A stretch of 21,360 bases of DNA from a virus. Below the pieces are notes generated by a model. That model saw only the letters and a list, made by a program, of their open reading frames with translations, searched no databases and had not been told where the DNA came from. The DNA lies in IMG/VR virus record IMGVR_UViG_3300025418_000393, positions 1 through 21,360 of that record; one strand, written 5' to 3'. Positions 12,694-18,537 of this stretch are shown here, piece after piece (positions within the stretch are counted from its first letter, which is position 1; the number at the start of each line of letters is the position of its first letter). Both the position numbers and the translations under genes were made by a program.

Positions 12694-12725
12694 CGTAATT
12701 TATGGGCTACAGTTCTTCTTAACAG
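12694..12725 (+). promoter_or_regulatory. Conserved upstream element, copy 2
   Basis: CGTAATTTATGGGCTAC (12694-12710), then AGTTC and TTAACAG, match copy 1 (8073-8104) at 29 of 32 bases. TACAGT (12708-12713) is the -10 candidate. A TTGACC lies at 12681-12686, but 21 bases away. As in copy 1, a small hairpin (GGGC/GCCC around ATCA) and a purine-rich ribosome site follow before the ATG at 12760. Confidence 0.7.
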
Positions 12726-12759
12726 GGCATCAGCCCCCAAACAGGAAGAAGGCAAGCAA

Positions 12760-13269
12760 ATGGCAACAAGTATCTCAACAACAGATACCGCGAAGATGAT
12801 CCGCAAGGCTCTCAAAAATTCTTTCCCTTCAACTAAGTTTTCGGTTCGCTCTCACTCATATTCAGGCGGATCCTCGATCCACATTTCATGGATTGACGGA
12901 CCAATGGAAAGCGAAGTAGATGCAATCTCAAAGTTTTACCAAGGCGCATCATTTGACGGAATGACCGACATGAAGGATTACCACAACTCGCTCATTATCC
13001 TTGAGGGCGACGATCTTCCAACAGAGGTTCATTTTGGAGCGGATTTTGTTTTCACGAACCGCGAAGTTTCAAAGGAATACAAAGCCAATCTCATCGCAAA
13101 GTTTGAAGAGATCTCAGGCAAAGAATACAACGACAATGAAACTTACGAATTAGCCGAAACTGGACTTTATGCCTTCGGATCGTTTTTCGGTATGCCTCGA
13201 ATGTATGGATGCCAAATCGTAAGCCGTATGTCCTACATCTTCCCTGCTCAGGAAAAGGCGGTGGCATAA
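12760..13269 (+). CDS. LPD29-domain protein
   Basis: This 169-residue protein resembles the LPD29 'large polyvalent protein-associated' domain found in phage and plasmid proteins. It shows MIRKALKNSFPSTKFSVRSHSYSGGSSIHISW, then DGPMESEVDAI and FDGMTDMKDYH, then FGADFVFTNREVS. In large polyvalent proteins the domain travels with anti-restriction and DNA-entry functions; here it stands alone. Its biochemical role is unknown to me. It is the first gene after the second conserved element, so it is probably co-regulated with the 8141 operon. The Ser-Gly-Gly-Ser turn and aromatic strands look structured. Confidence 0.7.
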   Translation: MATSISTTDTAKMIRKALKNSFPSTKFSVRSHSYSGGSSIHISWIDGPMESEVDAISKFYQGASFDGMTDMKDYHNSLIILEGDDLPTEVHFGADFVFTNREVSKEYKANLIAKFEEISGKEYNDNETYELAETGLYAFGSFFGMPRMYGCQIVSRMSYIFPAQEKAVA

Positions 13270-13270
13270 C

Positions 13271-13378
13271 ATGATCACAATGAAAGAAATTTTAGAAAAT
13301 CTTAATCATCAACTTTCATTAAATTGGAACGATGAAATCGCAAAGGCGCGGGATTTAGTGGAAAAGGCAGGGGCATAA
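13271..13378 (+). CDS. 35-residue helical peptide
   Basis: A short frame from the ATG at 13271 has AAGGCGGTGG upstream and sits one base after the previous stop. The peptide is amphipathic and helical (MITMKEILENLNHQLSLNWN ... ARDLVEKAGA). No family recognised. The next gene starts one base after its stop, so it looks like a genuine member of the chain of tiny genes. Confidence 0.55.
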   Translation: MITMKEILENLNHQLSLNWNDEIAKARDLVEKAGA

Positions 13379-13379
13379 C

Positions 13380-13574
13380 ATGAAGTACGAGTGCTTCAAC
13401 TGCGGCAAGAAATTTGCAAAGCAATACCAATTGTTTCTCCACTATGACTTCCACAAGGGCGAGCCAATCGTAAGCGCGGCCGGATGCACTTGCGGCAAAG
13501 ATTACGACATTCGCTCAGGCACTTGCTTGAATTGCGGAACAACACACTCAACAGGATGGGCGGTAAAAGCATGA
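13380..13574 (+). CDS. C2H2 zinc-finger plus zinc-ribbon protein
   Basis: This 64-residue protein starts MKYECFNCGKKFAKQYQLFLHYDFH. C5, C8, H21 and H25 give C-x2-C-x12-H-x3-H with Phe and Leu at the usual core positions, a classic C2H2 finger. Residues 36-52 (CTC...CLNC) form a second, ribbon-like Cys cluster. C2H2 fingers are rare in bacteria and phages and can bind DNA, RNA or protein. It precedes and overlaps the next gene (ATGA). A regulator role is likely but unproved. Confidence 0.75.
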   Translation: MKYECFNCGKKFAKQYQLFLHYDFHKGEPIVSAAGCTCGKDYDIRSGTCLNCGTTHSTGWAVKA

Positions 13575-13861
13575 GAATTACTAGCAACGATTTTGATCAC
13601 TTAACAGTCAATTCGACTAACTGGAAATCAACGGCGAGCGCATGGAGAGAGCAAGAAGGCCGCTTCGAGGATGTTGATTTCGCTCAACCAGACACGGAAG
13701 TCGATTACTCCTTCGAGCGCGCTTACTGGGCTCAGGATTATCCGGCGGTATTATTCATTAAAGCATTTCTTGAATCGCTTGGCCATGAGTATCGGATTTA
13801 TTGGGATACCGCTGACGATAGTTACATGATCACAACAAACTATGGAGGGATCCTTCAATGA
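13571..13861 (+). CDS. Hypothetical acidic protein
   Basis: This 96-residue protein starts at the ATG at 13571, overlapping the previous TGA. An upstream start in the same frame at 13484 would lie inside the zinc-finger gene and is unlikely. It is acidic and aromatic (FEDVDFAQPDTEVDYSFERAYW, then FIKAFLESLGHEYRIYWD and a beta end DSYMITTNYGG). No catalytic motif or family recognised. It overlaps the next start by 4 bases. Confidence 0.7.
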   Translation: MRITSNDFDHLTVNSTNWKSTASAWREQEGRFEDVDFAQPDTEVDYSFERAYWAQDYPAVLFIKAFLESLGHEYRIYWDTADDSYMITTNYGGILQ

Positions 13862-13962
13862 TTGAGATCATCGGATTAGGGCTGGCGACAGTTACCGCAC
13901 TTTTCTGCATTATCTTGTGGCTTGAGCAGACTCCCGATTGGGATGAGGATGTGACCTTATGA
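13858..13962 (+). CDS. 34-residue single-span membrane peptide
   Basis: A short frame is coupled by ATGA to both neighbours. Residues 2-23 form a membrane span (IEIIGLGLATVTALFCIILWL). The tail EQTPDWDEDVTL is acidic and would lie on one side of the membrane. One of three such peptides in the accessory block (with 14104 and 14791). No family recognised. Confidence 0.6.
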   Translation: MIEIIGLGLATVTALFCIILWLEQTPDWDEDVTL

Positions 13963-14111
13963 ATTGCATTTGGTGCGGAACTAAGGGCGGATTTGTGAAC
14001 CGCTTGATAATTAACCTCGTCGGAGATGATGAGGCGATCTACGAGTGCGAATGGTGCTCGCTAAAAATAAGCGTTGACCTACTAAAAAAAGGAGTTGATT
14101 GGGATGATTAA
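13959..14111 (+). CDS. 50-residue zinc-ribbon protein
   Basis: A short frame starts at the ATG at 13959, overlapping the previous stop. C3-x2-C6 and C30-x2-C33 make a four-cysteine zinc ribbon (NCIWCG ... ECEWCS) around a short beta hairpin. The C-terminal part is helical and basic/acidic mixed (LLKKGVDWDD). A nucleic-acid- or protein-binding role is likely; no family is assigned. AGGAG near its end serves the next gene, whose ATG overlaps. Confidence 0.65.
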   Translation: MNCIWCGTKGGFVNRLIINLVGDDEAIYECEWCSLKISVDLLKKGVDWDD

Positions 14112-14268
14112 GAAGATGGATCGTAAATATGTAATTCGCCGCCGGGTGGTATTCGGAACGCTGGCGATCGTTGCCTTGATCGGCGCGTACTTTATCGTCA
14201 ATCACATTTGGTGGACAGGCTCAGGCTACTGTTGGGGCGACATGATCAAGTGCGAAGGCGGTCTCTAA
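14104..14268 (+). CDS. 54-residue single-span membrane protein
   Basis: A short frame from the ATG at 14104 with a good AGGAG ribosome site. A basic N-terminus (KKMDRKYVIRRR) precedes a membrane span (VVFGTLAIVALIGAYFIV). A short C-terminal part has two Cys (C43, C50; GYCWGDMIKCEGG) that could form a disulfide outside the cell. The topology, basic end inside, follows the positive-inside rule. No family recognised. Its TAA shares a base with the next ATG. Confidence 0.65.
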   Translation: MIKKMDRKYVIRRRVVFGTLAIVALIGAYFIVNHIWWTGSGYCWGDMIKCEGGL

Positions 14269-14588
14269 TGCGATACGATGAAATGATGAACATTCCAACT
14301 TGCGGAAATAAATGCGGCAAGTTGACGAAATCAACGCCGGTTCTTGTTGCGGTGTATTACGCGCAGTACGACTATGACGACTCAGACCAGTTCACCTGTG
14401 GTTGGTGTTCAAACAACGATCTATGGACAATTCCTGAGATGATGTTTAACGAAGAAGAAAATTACTTTGTGACCCCTTGTTGTCATACTGAGGCAATTAC
14501 TTCGCTAGTACCTGAAAACCCTAGAGAAGATCACGATCAAGCGCGGGAAGATTACGAGTCTTTCGTATGGGCGGTAACGGGTCGATGA
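14268..14588 (+). CDS. Cys-rich hypothetical protein
   Basis: This 106-residue protein starts at the ATG at 14268 (TAATG with the previous gene). Cysteine pairs occur at CGNKCG, CGWC and PCC, suggesting one or two zinc sites. The middle is Tyr/Asp-rich (VYYAQYDYDDSDQF), and the acidic end is NPREDHDQAREDYESF. No family recognised. It is one of several Cys-pair proteins in the block. Confidence 0.7.
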   Translation: MRYDEMMNIPTCGNKCGKLTKSTPVLVAVYYAQYDYDDSDQFTCGWCSNNDLWTIPEMMFNEEENYFVTPCCHTEAITSLVPENPREDHDQAREDYESFVWAVTGR

Positions 14589-14791
14589 CACACGATGAAT
14601 TGCTGGCAAGTATAAACAACTTTACAGTTGTTGACGGTATCTTTATGAAAGATGCCCTTCGTGCTGTATTGGAATTGCATAAGCCGATTGAAGGGAAATG
14701 TAATGCTTGCGAACAATGGACAAACGAAGGTGCTTATCAACTTCCTTATCCCTGCCCAACCATTCAAGCCATTGAGAAGGAGTTACAGTAA
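14585..14791 (+). CDS. Small protein with YPCPT motif
   Basis: The ATG at 14585 overlaps the previous TGA and gives 68 residues; an alternative ATG at 14567 lies further inside the previous gene. It has a helical part (FMKDALRAVLELHKP), then KCNACEQW and YPCPTIQAIEKEL. The 'LHxP...CxxC...YPCPTIxxI' pattern is common in small actinophage and Streptomyces proteins, with no known function. Probably a zinc-binding small protein. Confidence 0.7.
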   Translation: MTHDELLASINNFTVVDGIFMKDALRAVLELHKPIEGKCNACEQWTNEGAYQLPYPCPTIQAIEKELQ

Positions 14792-14898
14792 TGGGATACG
14801 ACACAAGAGATCACGATCATACAATTCCAATCGTATTAAGCATTATCGCCATAATTTTTAATATCGTTACGATTCTCACTTCAACAAGAGGTCACTAA
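14791..14898 (+). CDS. 35-residue single-span membrane peptide
   Basis: A short frame starts at the ATG at 14791, overlapping the previous TAA. AAGGAG at 14777-14782 is a strong ribosome site. A polar, His-rich start (GYDTRDHDH) precedes a membrane span (IPIVLSIIAIIFNIVTIL) and a short basic end. No family recognised. Its TAA shares a base with the next ATG. Confidence 0.6.
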   Translation: MGYDTRDHDHTIPIVLSIIAIIFNIVTILTSTRGH

Positions 14899-15062
14899 TG
14901 CCCGTATATGAGTACAAGTGCGATGGATGTTTTAGGATCTATGAGGTTAGCGCCTCAATCCATGCCACGCCCGAATTACCCGAATGTTGCGGAAAGATGG
15001 AGCGGATCTTCTCGTCCTTCGGCGTTTCCTTCAAAGGCGACGGATGGGGCGGAAGTAAATAG
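14898..15062 (+). CDS. FmdB-like zinc-ribbon protein
   Basis: This 54-residue protein begins MPVYEYKCDGCFRIYEV, the signature of the FmdB/CxxC_CxxC_SSSS zinc-ribbon family. C8, C11, C30 and C31 bind the metal. The ending FGVSFKGDGWGGSK also matches the family's 'FxxKGxGW' end. FmdB was named as a putative regulator of formamidase; the biochemical role of phage copies is unknown. It closes the stop/start-overlap chain that begins near 13571. Confidence 0.85.
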   Translation: MPVYEYKCDGCFRIYEVSASIHATPELPECCGKMERIFSSFGVSFKGDGWGGSK

Positions 15063-15108
15063 CCGCTAAACTTAGACAGTCCGCTATCTCCCGAAAGGAT
15101 GTACGAAA

Positions 15109-15207
15109 ATGGATGATACAAAAGTAAGCCGCCACAAATGTGGTGAATGGATTTACGAGGGTAACGCCTGCCAAGTCTGCACGAATCGGGGTAAGGTCGC
15201 CCGATAA
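15109..15207 (+). CDS. 32-residue Cys/His-rich peptide
   Basis: A short frame from the ATG at 15109 has AAAGGA upstream. H9, C11, C21 and C24 could form a small zinc site (RHKCGEW ... ACQVC). The C-terminus is basic (TNRGKVAR). The AAGG inside its end lies 7 bases before an ATA that may start the next gene. No family recognised. Confidence 0.5.
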   Translation: MDDTKVSRHKCGEWIYEGNACQVCTNRGKVAR

Positions 15208-15239
15208 GGGCTAAAGGAAAGATCCTTTTAGTAGCCATC

Positions 15240-15596
15240 TTGGTGGGATCTTTTCAAACGGTTGTAGCGCAGGCGGCAAACGCTCCGCGTGAAAGCCTCT
15301 CGTTTCTCATGCACCCAAAACTTTACGCTCACATGAAAGTGCCAAGCATGGGTCAATTCGTGTGCCTCGATAAATTGTGGACACAGGAGTCGCACTGGAA
15401 CGCTAAAGCCTTGAACAAATCCTCCGGTGCGTTCGGTATCGCTCAATTCCTGCCGACCACATGGGGTAATTACAAGTTCGAATACAAGCCTAAAAGCCCA
15501 ATGACTCAGATCGACTACGGCCTGCACTATATTAAGGTCCGTTACGGCTCTCCCTGCGCCGCATGGAGGCACGAGATGAGATACGGCTGGTACTAG
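15240..15596 (+). CDS. Secreted lytic transglycosylase-like (SLT) protein
   Basis: With the first standard start (TTG 15240) the protein has 118 residues. The SLT-type core shows the catalytic Glu in WTQESHWN (E50), then SSGAFGIAQFLPTTWGNY, and a final YIKVRYGSPCAAW. These enzymes cut the glycan strands of peptidoglycan. The frame is open upstream to 15195. Translating it from an ATA at 15204 adds RAKGKILLVAIL, giving a full signal peptide with a basic start, hydrophobic core and AQAANA end. The annotated TTG would cut this signal in half, so the true start is probably upstream and non-standard. Separate from the endolysin; it may act at the cell surface early in infection. Confidence 0.75.
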   Translation: MVGSFQTVVAQAANAPRESLSFLMHPKLYAHMKVPSMGQFVCLDKLWTQESHWNAKALNKSSGAFGIAQFLPTTWGNYKFEYKPKSPMTQIDYGLHYIKVRYGSPCAAWRHEMRYGWY

Positions 15597-15917
15597 GTGG
15601 ATCAAAAAATCGTTGCGCTTGTAGAGGCAAGGGCGGGGTATTACTGCGAAACCTGCGGTGGCCCTGCCCTTGAGTCTATGGCGCTCCACCACAGAAAATT
15701 AAAGTCCCGAGGCGGCAAGGATTCCGTTTCTAATTTGATCCGCGTTCACCATGAGTGCCATAACCTCGGGACTAATTCAATTCATAAGAACCCATCTATC
15801 GCAACGGATAAAGGGTGGATGGTCAGTAGTTGGGCAGATCCGGAGGCCGAGCCATTTCTGCAACCTGATGGCAAGTGGGTAATCTTGAAAAATGACGGAA
15901 GCGTTCAAGTAATGTAA
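15597..15917 (+). CDS. HNH endonuclease-like protein
   Basis: This 106-residue protein reads from a GTG directly after the previous TAG. HNH features are C17-x2-C20 (YYCETCG), LHHRKLKSRGG (H31, H32), N46 in SVSNLIRVHHECHN (H51, H52, C54, H55), and H63. The family cuts DNA with a bound metal ion; Cys pairs hold a structural zinc. The C-terminal 35 residues form a beta segment (WVILKNDGSVQVM) not needed for catalysis. It is unlike the HNH gene at 3431 and lies about 2.1 kb from the terminase, with SSB and DNA-modification genes between. Confidence 0.85.
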   Translation: MDQKIVALVEARAGYYCETCGGPALESMALHHRKLKSRGGKDSVSNLIRVHHECHNLGTNSIHKNPSIATDKGWMVSSWADPEAEPFLQPDGKWVILKNDGSVQVM

Positions 15918-15947
15918 TGTAAGCGATCCAACAGGAAAGGCAATTAA

Positions 15948-16316
15948 ATGAATCAGATCATTATCGAAGGCAATCTCGGGTCAGATCCGGAAATTAAAAT
16001 GCTCAAGGACGAAGTGCTTGCATCGTTCTCGTTAGCCCATACGCCGCGCAAGAAGGTCAATGGCCAGTATGAAGATGGCGAAACAATTTGGTTCCGAGTT
16101 ACTTTTTGGAATAGCAAGTCAGATGCAGTGATCGAGAATCTCCAAAAAGGAGATCGCATCGCAGTCGTTGGCCGATTGGCACAATCAACTTATACGACAA
16201 AAGATGGCGAGAAAAAAATCTCACTTGAAATTTCTGGAACAGATTTTTATCTAAAGGCGCGCACAAAGCCTAAGGAATCATCATTTACTCAGGTTGAGGA
16301 AATGCCATCATGGTAG
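15948..16316 (+). CDS. ssb: Single-stranded DNA-binding protein
   Basis: This 122-residue protein has an OB-fold SSB pattern: MNQIIIEGNLGSDPEIKML, WFRVTFWNSKSDAVIENLQKGDRIAVVGRL, and a final strand KKISLEISGTDF. Length is short compared with bacterial SSB, since the flexible tail is only about 20 residues. The C-terminus EEMPSW keeps the acidic-plus-hydrophobic form of the usual DDDIPF tip, so it could still call host partner proteins. The ribosome site GGAAAGG is strong. It protects single strands during replication and recombination. Confidence 0.92.
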   Translation: MNQIIIEGNLGSDPEIKMLKDEVLASFSLAHTPRKKVNGQYEDGETIWFRVTFWNSKSDAVIENLQKGDRIAVVGRLAQSTYTTKDGEKKISLEISGTDFYLKARTKPKESSFTQVEEMPSW

Positions 16317-16492
16317 ATGAACTCTGGAACTCGCAACAGGTTGTCGATCACTTACAGATTACGATCAACAATCTTCGTCAGTTGCAATTTCGTAAAACTA
16401 TTGCATGGGTGAAAAAAGAAGGAAAATCTGTTTTCTATCGCGCTGAAGATATCAAGGCGTATAGGGAAAAACGCGAGGCCCGCAAACGGTAA
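16310..16492 (+). CDS. Excisionase-like helix-turn-helix protein
   Basis: This 60-residue protein overlaps the SSB stop by 7 bases. The sequence LWNSQQVVDHLQITINNLRQL, then RKTIAWVKKEGKSVFYRAEDIKAYREKR, matches the HTH_17/excisionase fold (winged helix with a beta hairpin and a final basic helix). Such proteins act as Xis, Cox or small regulators. No integrase is seen in the window, so a regulator is more likely than an excisionase here. Confidence 0.78.
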   Translation: MVDELWNSQQVVDHLQITINNLRQLQFRKTIAWVKKEGKSVFYRAEDIKAYREKREARKR

Positions 16493-16493
16493 T

Positions 16494-16727
16494 ATGATCC
16501 CCATGATTATCGACAAGGAAGTGATCACGCTCGCCGATATAGACGAAGCGATCGCCCATCTTGCCGTTATGCTCAAGGATCGGTACGGAAATAGGCTCAC
16601 CCATCAGCGGAAGGCGTTCCTGATGGGCGAGATGGATTCATTACTTGACGCTAGATTAGAGGCAGTAAATAATGGAATTGGAAACGGTAGCAATCGGGGG
16701 CCTGACTCTCGATCCACAGAACGCTAG
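16494..16727 (+). CDS. Small hypothetical protein
   Basis: This 77-residue protein starts one base after the previous stop. It is helical (LADIDEAIAHLAVMLKDRYGNRLTHQRKAF, then EMDSLLDARLEAVNN). The last 18 residues (from GIGNGSN onward) lie in the overlap with the ParB-like gene and look unstructured. No family recognised. Confidence 0.65.
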   Translation: MIPMIIDKEVITLADIDEAIAHLAVMLKDRYGNRLTHQRKAFLMGEMDSLLDARLEAVNNGIGNGSNRGPDSRSTER

Positions 16728-17271
16728 GAAACATTCGAGCCGTAATCTTGCCGCGATTAAGGCCAGCCTCGAAAAGTTTGGCCAGCGCAAACCTCTCGTT
16801 GTTCATAATGGCGTAGTAATTGCTGGCAACGGAACGCTTGAAGCCGCTCGATCTCTCGGATGGAAAGAGATCGCAGTAAGCGTATGTCCTGATGATTGGG
16901 ATTCCGAGACCGCCAAGGCTTATGCGCTCGCAGATAATCGCTCCGCTGAATTAGCCGAATGGGATGAGATCGCGCTATCTAACCAACTTGTTGATCTTGA
17001 GGATCTTGGTTGGGATATTGAAGGCCTAGGATTTGAGAAGGTCGCTAAAGCCTCCGCCGATGACTGGTCAGATGCGTTTGATAAGACCACTAAAGAGCAG
17101 TCGCCATTTCAGCAAGTCACTTTTACCCTGAGCCATGAGCAAGTCGAAATCGTGAACAACGCGATTTCTGCCTCCCTTGCGTTGGGCGAATTCCCTGATG
17201 AGGAAAATACGAACAAGAATGGCAACGCCTTGACTCGGATGGCTGAGATATTCCTAGGGACTCAGGTATGA
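16672..17271 (+). CDS. ParB-like nuclease-domain protein
   Basis: This 199-residue protein has an N-terminal ParB/Srx-type domain: LDPQNARKHSSRNLAAIKASL, then GQRKPLVVHNGVVIAGNGTLEA (37-58) and YALADNRSAELAEWD. In phages this domain is often next to DNA methyltransferase or Mom-type genes, sometimes labelled nuclease. The C-terminal 70 residues (FQQVTFTLSHEQVEIVNNAIS ... ALTRMAEIFLG) are a separate helical part. Its stop overlaps the Mom-like gene (ATGA), so the two are expressed together and probably work together in DNA modification or its targeting. Confidence 0.85.
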   Translation: MELETVAIGGLTLDPQNARKHSSRNLAAIKASLEKFGQRKPLVVHNGVVIAGNGTLEAARSLGWKEIAVSVCPDDWDSETAKAYALADNRSAELAEWDEIALSNQLVDLEDLGWDIEGLGFEKVAKASADDWSDAFDKTTKEQSPFQQVTFTLSHEQVEIVNNAISASLALGEFPDEENTNKNGNALTRMAEIFLGTQV

Positions 17272-18044
17272 GCGCGAAAGACATAATCTTAAAGCCGATC
17301 ACCTCCGCTGAGGCCAATGCCTTAGTCCGGAAGATTCATTACAGTAAAAAGGTCGCGCCAAACTCCCAAATCCACATCGGCGTTTTCTATAACGGGAAAT
17401 TAGAGGGAGCGCTTCAATTTGGCCCGTCTATGGATAAGCGCAAGACTCAGGGGCTCGTCAAAGATACCCCGTGGAACGGCTTCATCGAATTAAACCGGAT
17501 GGCCTTTAGCGATGCCCTGCCTAAGAACAGTGAGTCCCGCGCAATAGGCGTAGCGCTTAAGATGCTCAAGAAGCACGCTCCCCATTTGCAGTGGGTAATC
17601 TCTTTCGCCGATGGCACTCAGTGCGGAGATGGAACGATCTACCGCGCCTCAGGCTTCGTGCTGACTCAGATTAACAAGAACAAGACTATTTGGAGACTGC
17701 CTGACGGCGAATATGCCGCAGACATTAACTTCACCACAGGGGTTTCATCAGAGTTGCAGAAAAAGTGGGGCAAGGTTGGCACTGAGTCAAGCCATAAGTT
17801 CCTCAACAGTATTGGCGCACAGAAGGCTGAGGGATTCCAACTGAGGTATGTCTATTTCCTCGATCCTGCGGCTAAAGAGCGCCTCACAGTTCCTATCTTG
17901 CCGTTCTCTGAGATCGACAAGGCAGGTGCTAGGATGTACAAAGGTTCACGCCCTGAAAGCATAAACAGCGATGCGTCTAACTTCCTGTTAGAAGATAGCG
18001 GTGCAATTCCGACTTCAGGGCTCCAACCTAACGAAGAATCGTAA
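17268..18044 (+). CDS. Mom-like DNA adenine modification protein (GNAT fold)
   Basis: This 258-residue protein resembles phage Mom proteins. Markers are LVRKIHYSKKVAPNSQIHIGVFYNG, LEGALQFGPSMDKRKTQ, the block WNGFIELNRMAFSD followed by NSESRAIGVALKMLKKH, and FADGTQCGDGTIYRASGF (113-130). Phage Mu Mom has an acetyltransferase-like fold and converts adenine to N6-carbamoylmethyl-adenine, protecting DNA from host restriction. Actinophage homologues sit beside ParB-like genes, as here. The C-terminal 50 residues (from about 205) are an extension of unknown function. The position just upstream of terminase fits modification shortly before packaging. The chemical product cannot be known from sequence. 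Confidence 0.82.
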   Translation: MSAKDIILKPITSAEANALVRKIHYSKKVAPNSQIHIGVFYNGKLEGALQFGPSMDKRKTQGLVKDTPWNGFIELNRMAFSDALPKNSESRAIGVALKMLKKHAPHLQWVISFADGTQCGDGTIYRASGFVLTQINKNKTIWRLPDGEYAADINFTTGVSSELQKKWGKVGTESSHKFLNSIGAQKAEGFQLRYVYFLDPAAKERLTVPILPFSEIDKAGARMYKGSRPESINSDASNFLLEDSGAIPTSGLQPNEES

Positions 18045-18051
18045 TCCGTTT

Positions 18052-18537
18052 ATGGGTGAAAATAATCCGGATGTAATTAGTATTGACCCTGCTCTGTTTG
18101 AGAAGGAGCGGCAGGTTGTTCAGTATCGCCAAGGCGGAGCAACATTCGATCAGATCGCCAAGCGCTTAAATTATGCAGATGAGTCAGGCGCTCGAGCCGC
18201 GTTCAAACGAGCGATGGAGCGTATGCGTGATGATGCCCTTAGCGCTGAGATGCGTGAGTTGCATAGGCAGAGGCTCGAAGTTGCTCTCACTGCTATTTGG
18301 CCTGATGTCGTTAAAGGCGATCTCGAGGCAATTAAGGTTATGCTCAAGATATTGGAGCGCGATGCAAAACTCTATGGAATTGACGCGCCAGTAAAAACTG
18401 AGGTGGAGGTGACGAGTTACGATGGAAACCTTTTACGACAGAGAACACGAGAAATTATCAAAGTTATACGAGAAGTTTCAGGATCGCCGGATAGCGTGGG
18501 AGAACGATCTAGCGAGGCCGGAGCAATTACCGAGTGA
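18052..18537 (+). CDS. terS: Terminase small subunit
   Basis: Read from the ATG at 18052 (161 residues); an in-frame GTG at 18001 lies inside the Mom-like gene. An N-terminal helix-turn-helix (VVQYRQGGATFDQIAKRLNYADES) and a helical middle (MRELHRQRLEVALTAIWPDVVKGDLEAIKVMLKILERDAKLYGID) match small terminase subunits, which recognise the packaging site and load the large subunit. The last 38 codons overlap the large-subunit gene by 116 bases in another frame. No strong ribosome site is seen. Position directly before the large subunit is decisive. Confidence 0.8.
   Translation: MGENNPDVISIDPALFEKERQVVQYRQGGATFDQIAKRLNYADESGARAAFKRAMERMRDDALSAEMRELHRQRLEVALTAIWPDVVKGDLEAIKVMLKILERDAKLYGIDAPVKTEVEVTSYDGNLLRQRTREIIKVIREVSGSPDSVGERSSEAGAITE

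Noticed and set aside
16310-16492. Excisionase implying a nearby integrase and attachment site
   Set aside because: The HTH protein has the fold, but no integrase, recombinase or att-like repeat is visible, so lysogeny cannot be supported from this window.
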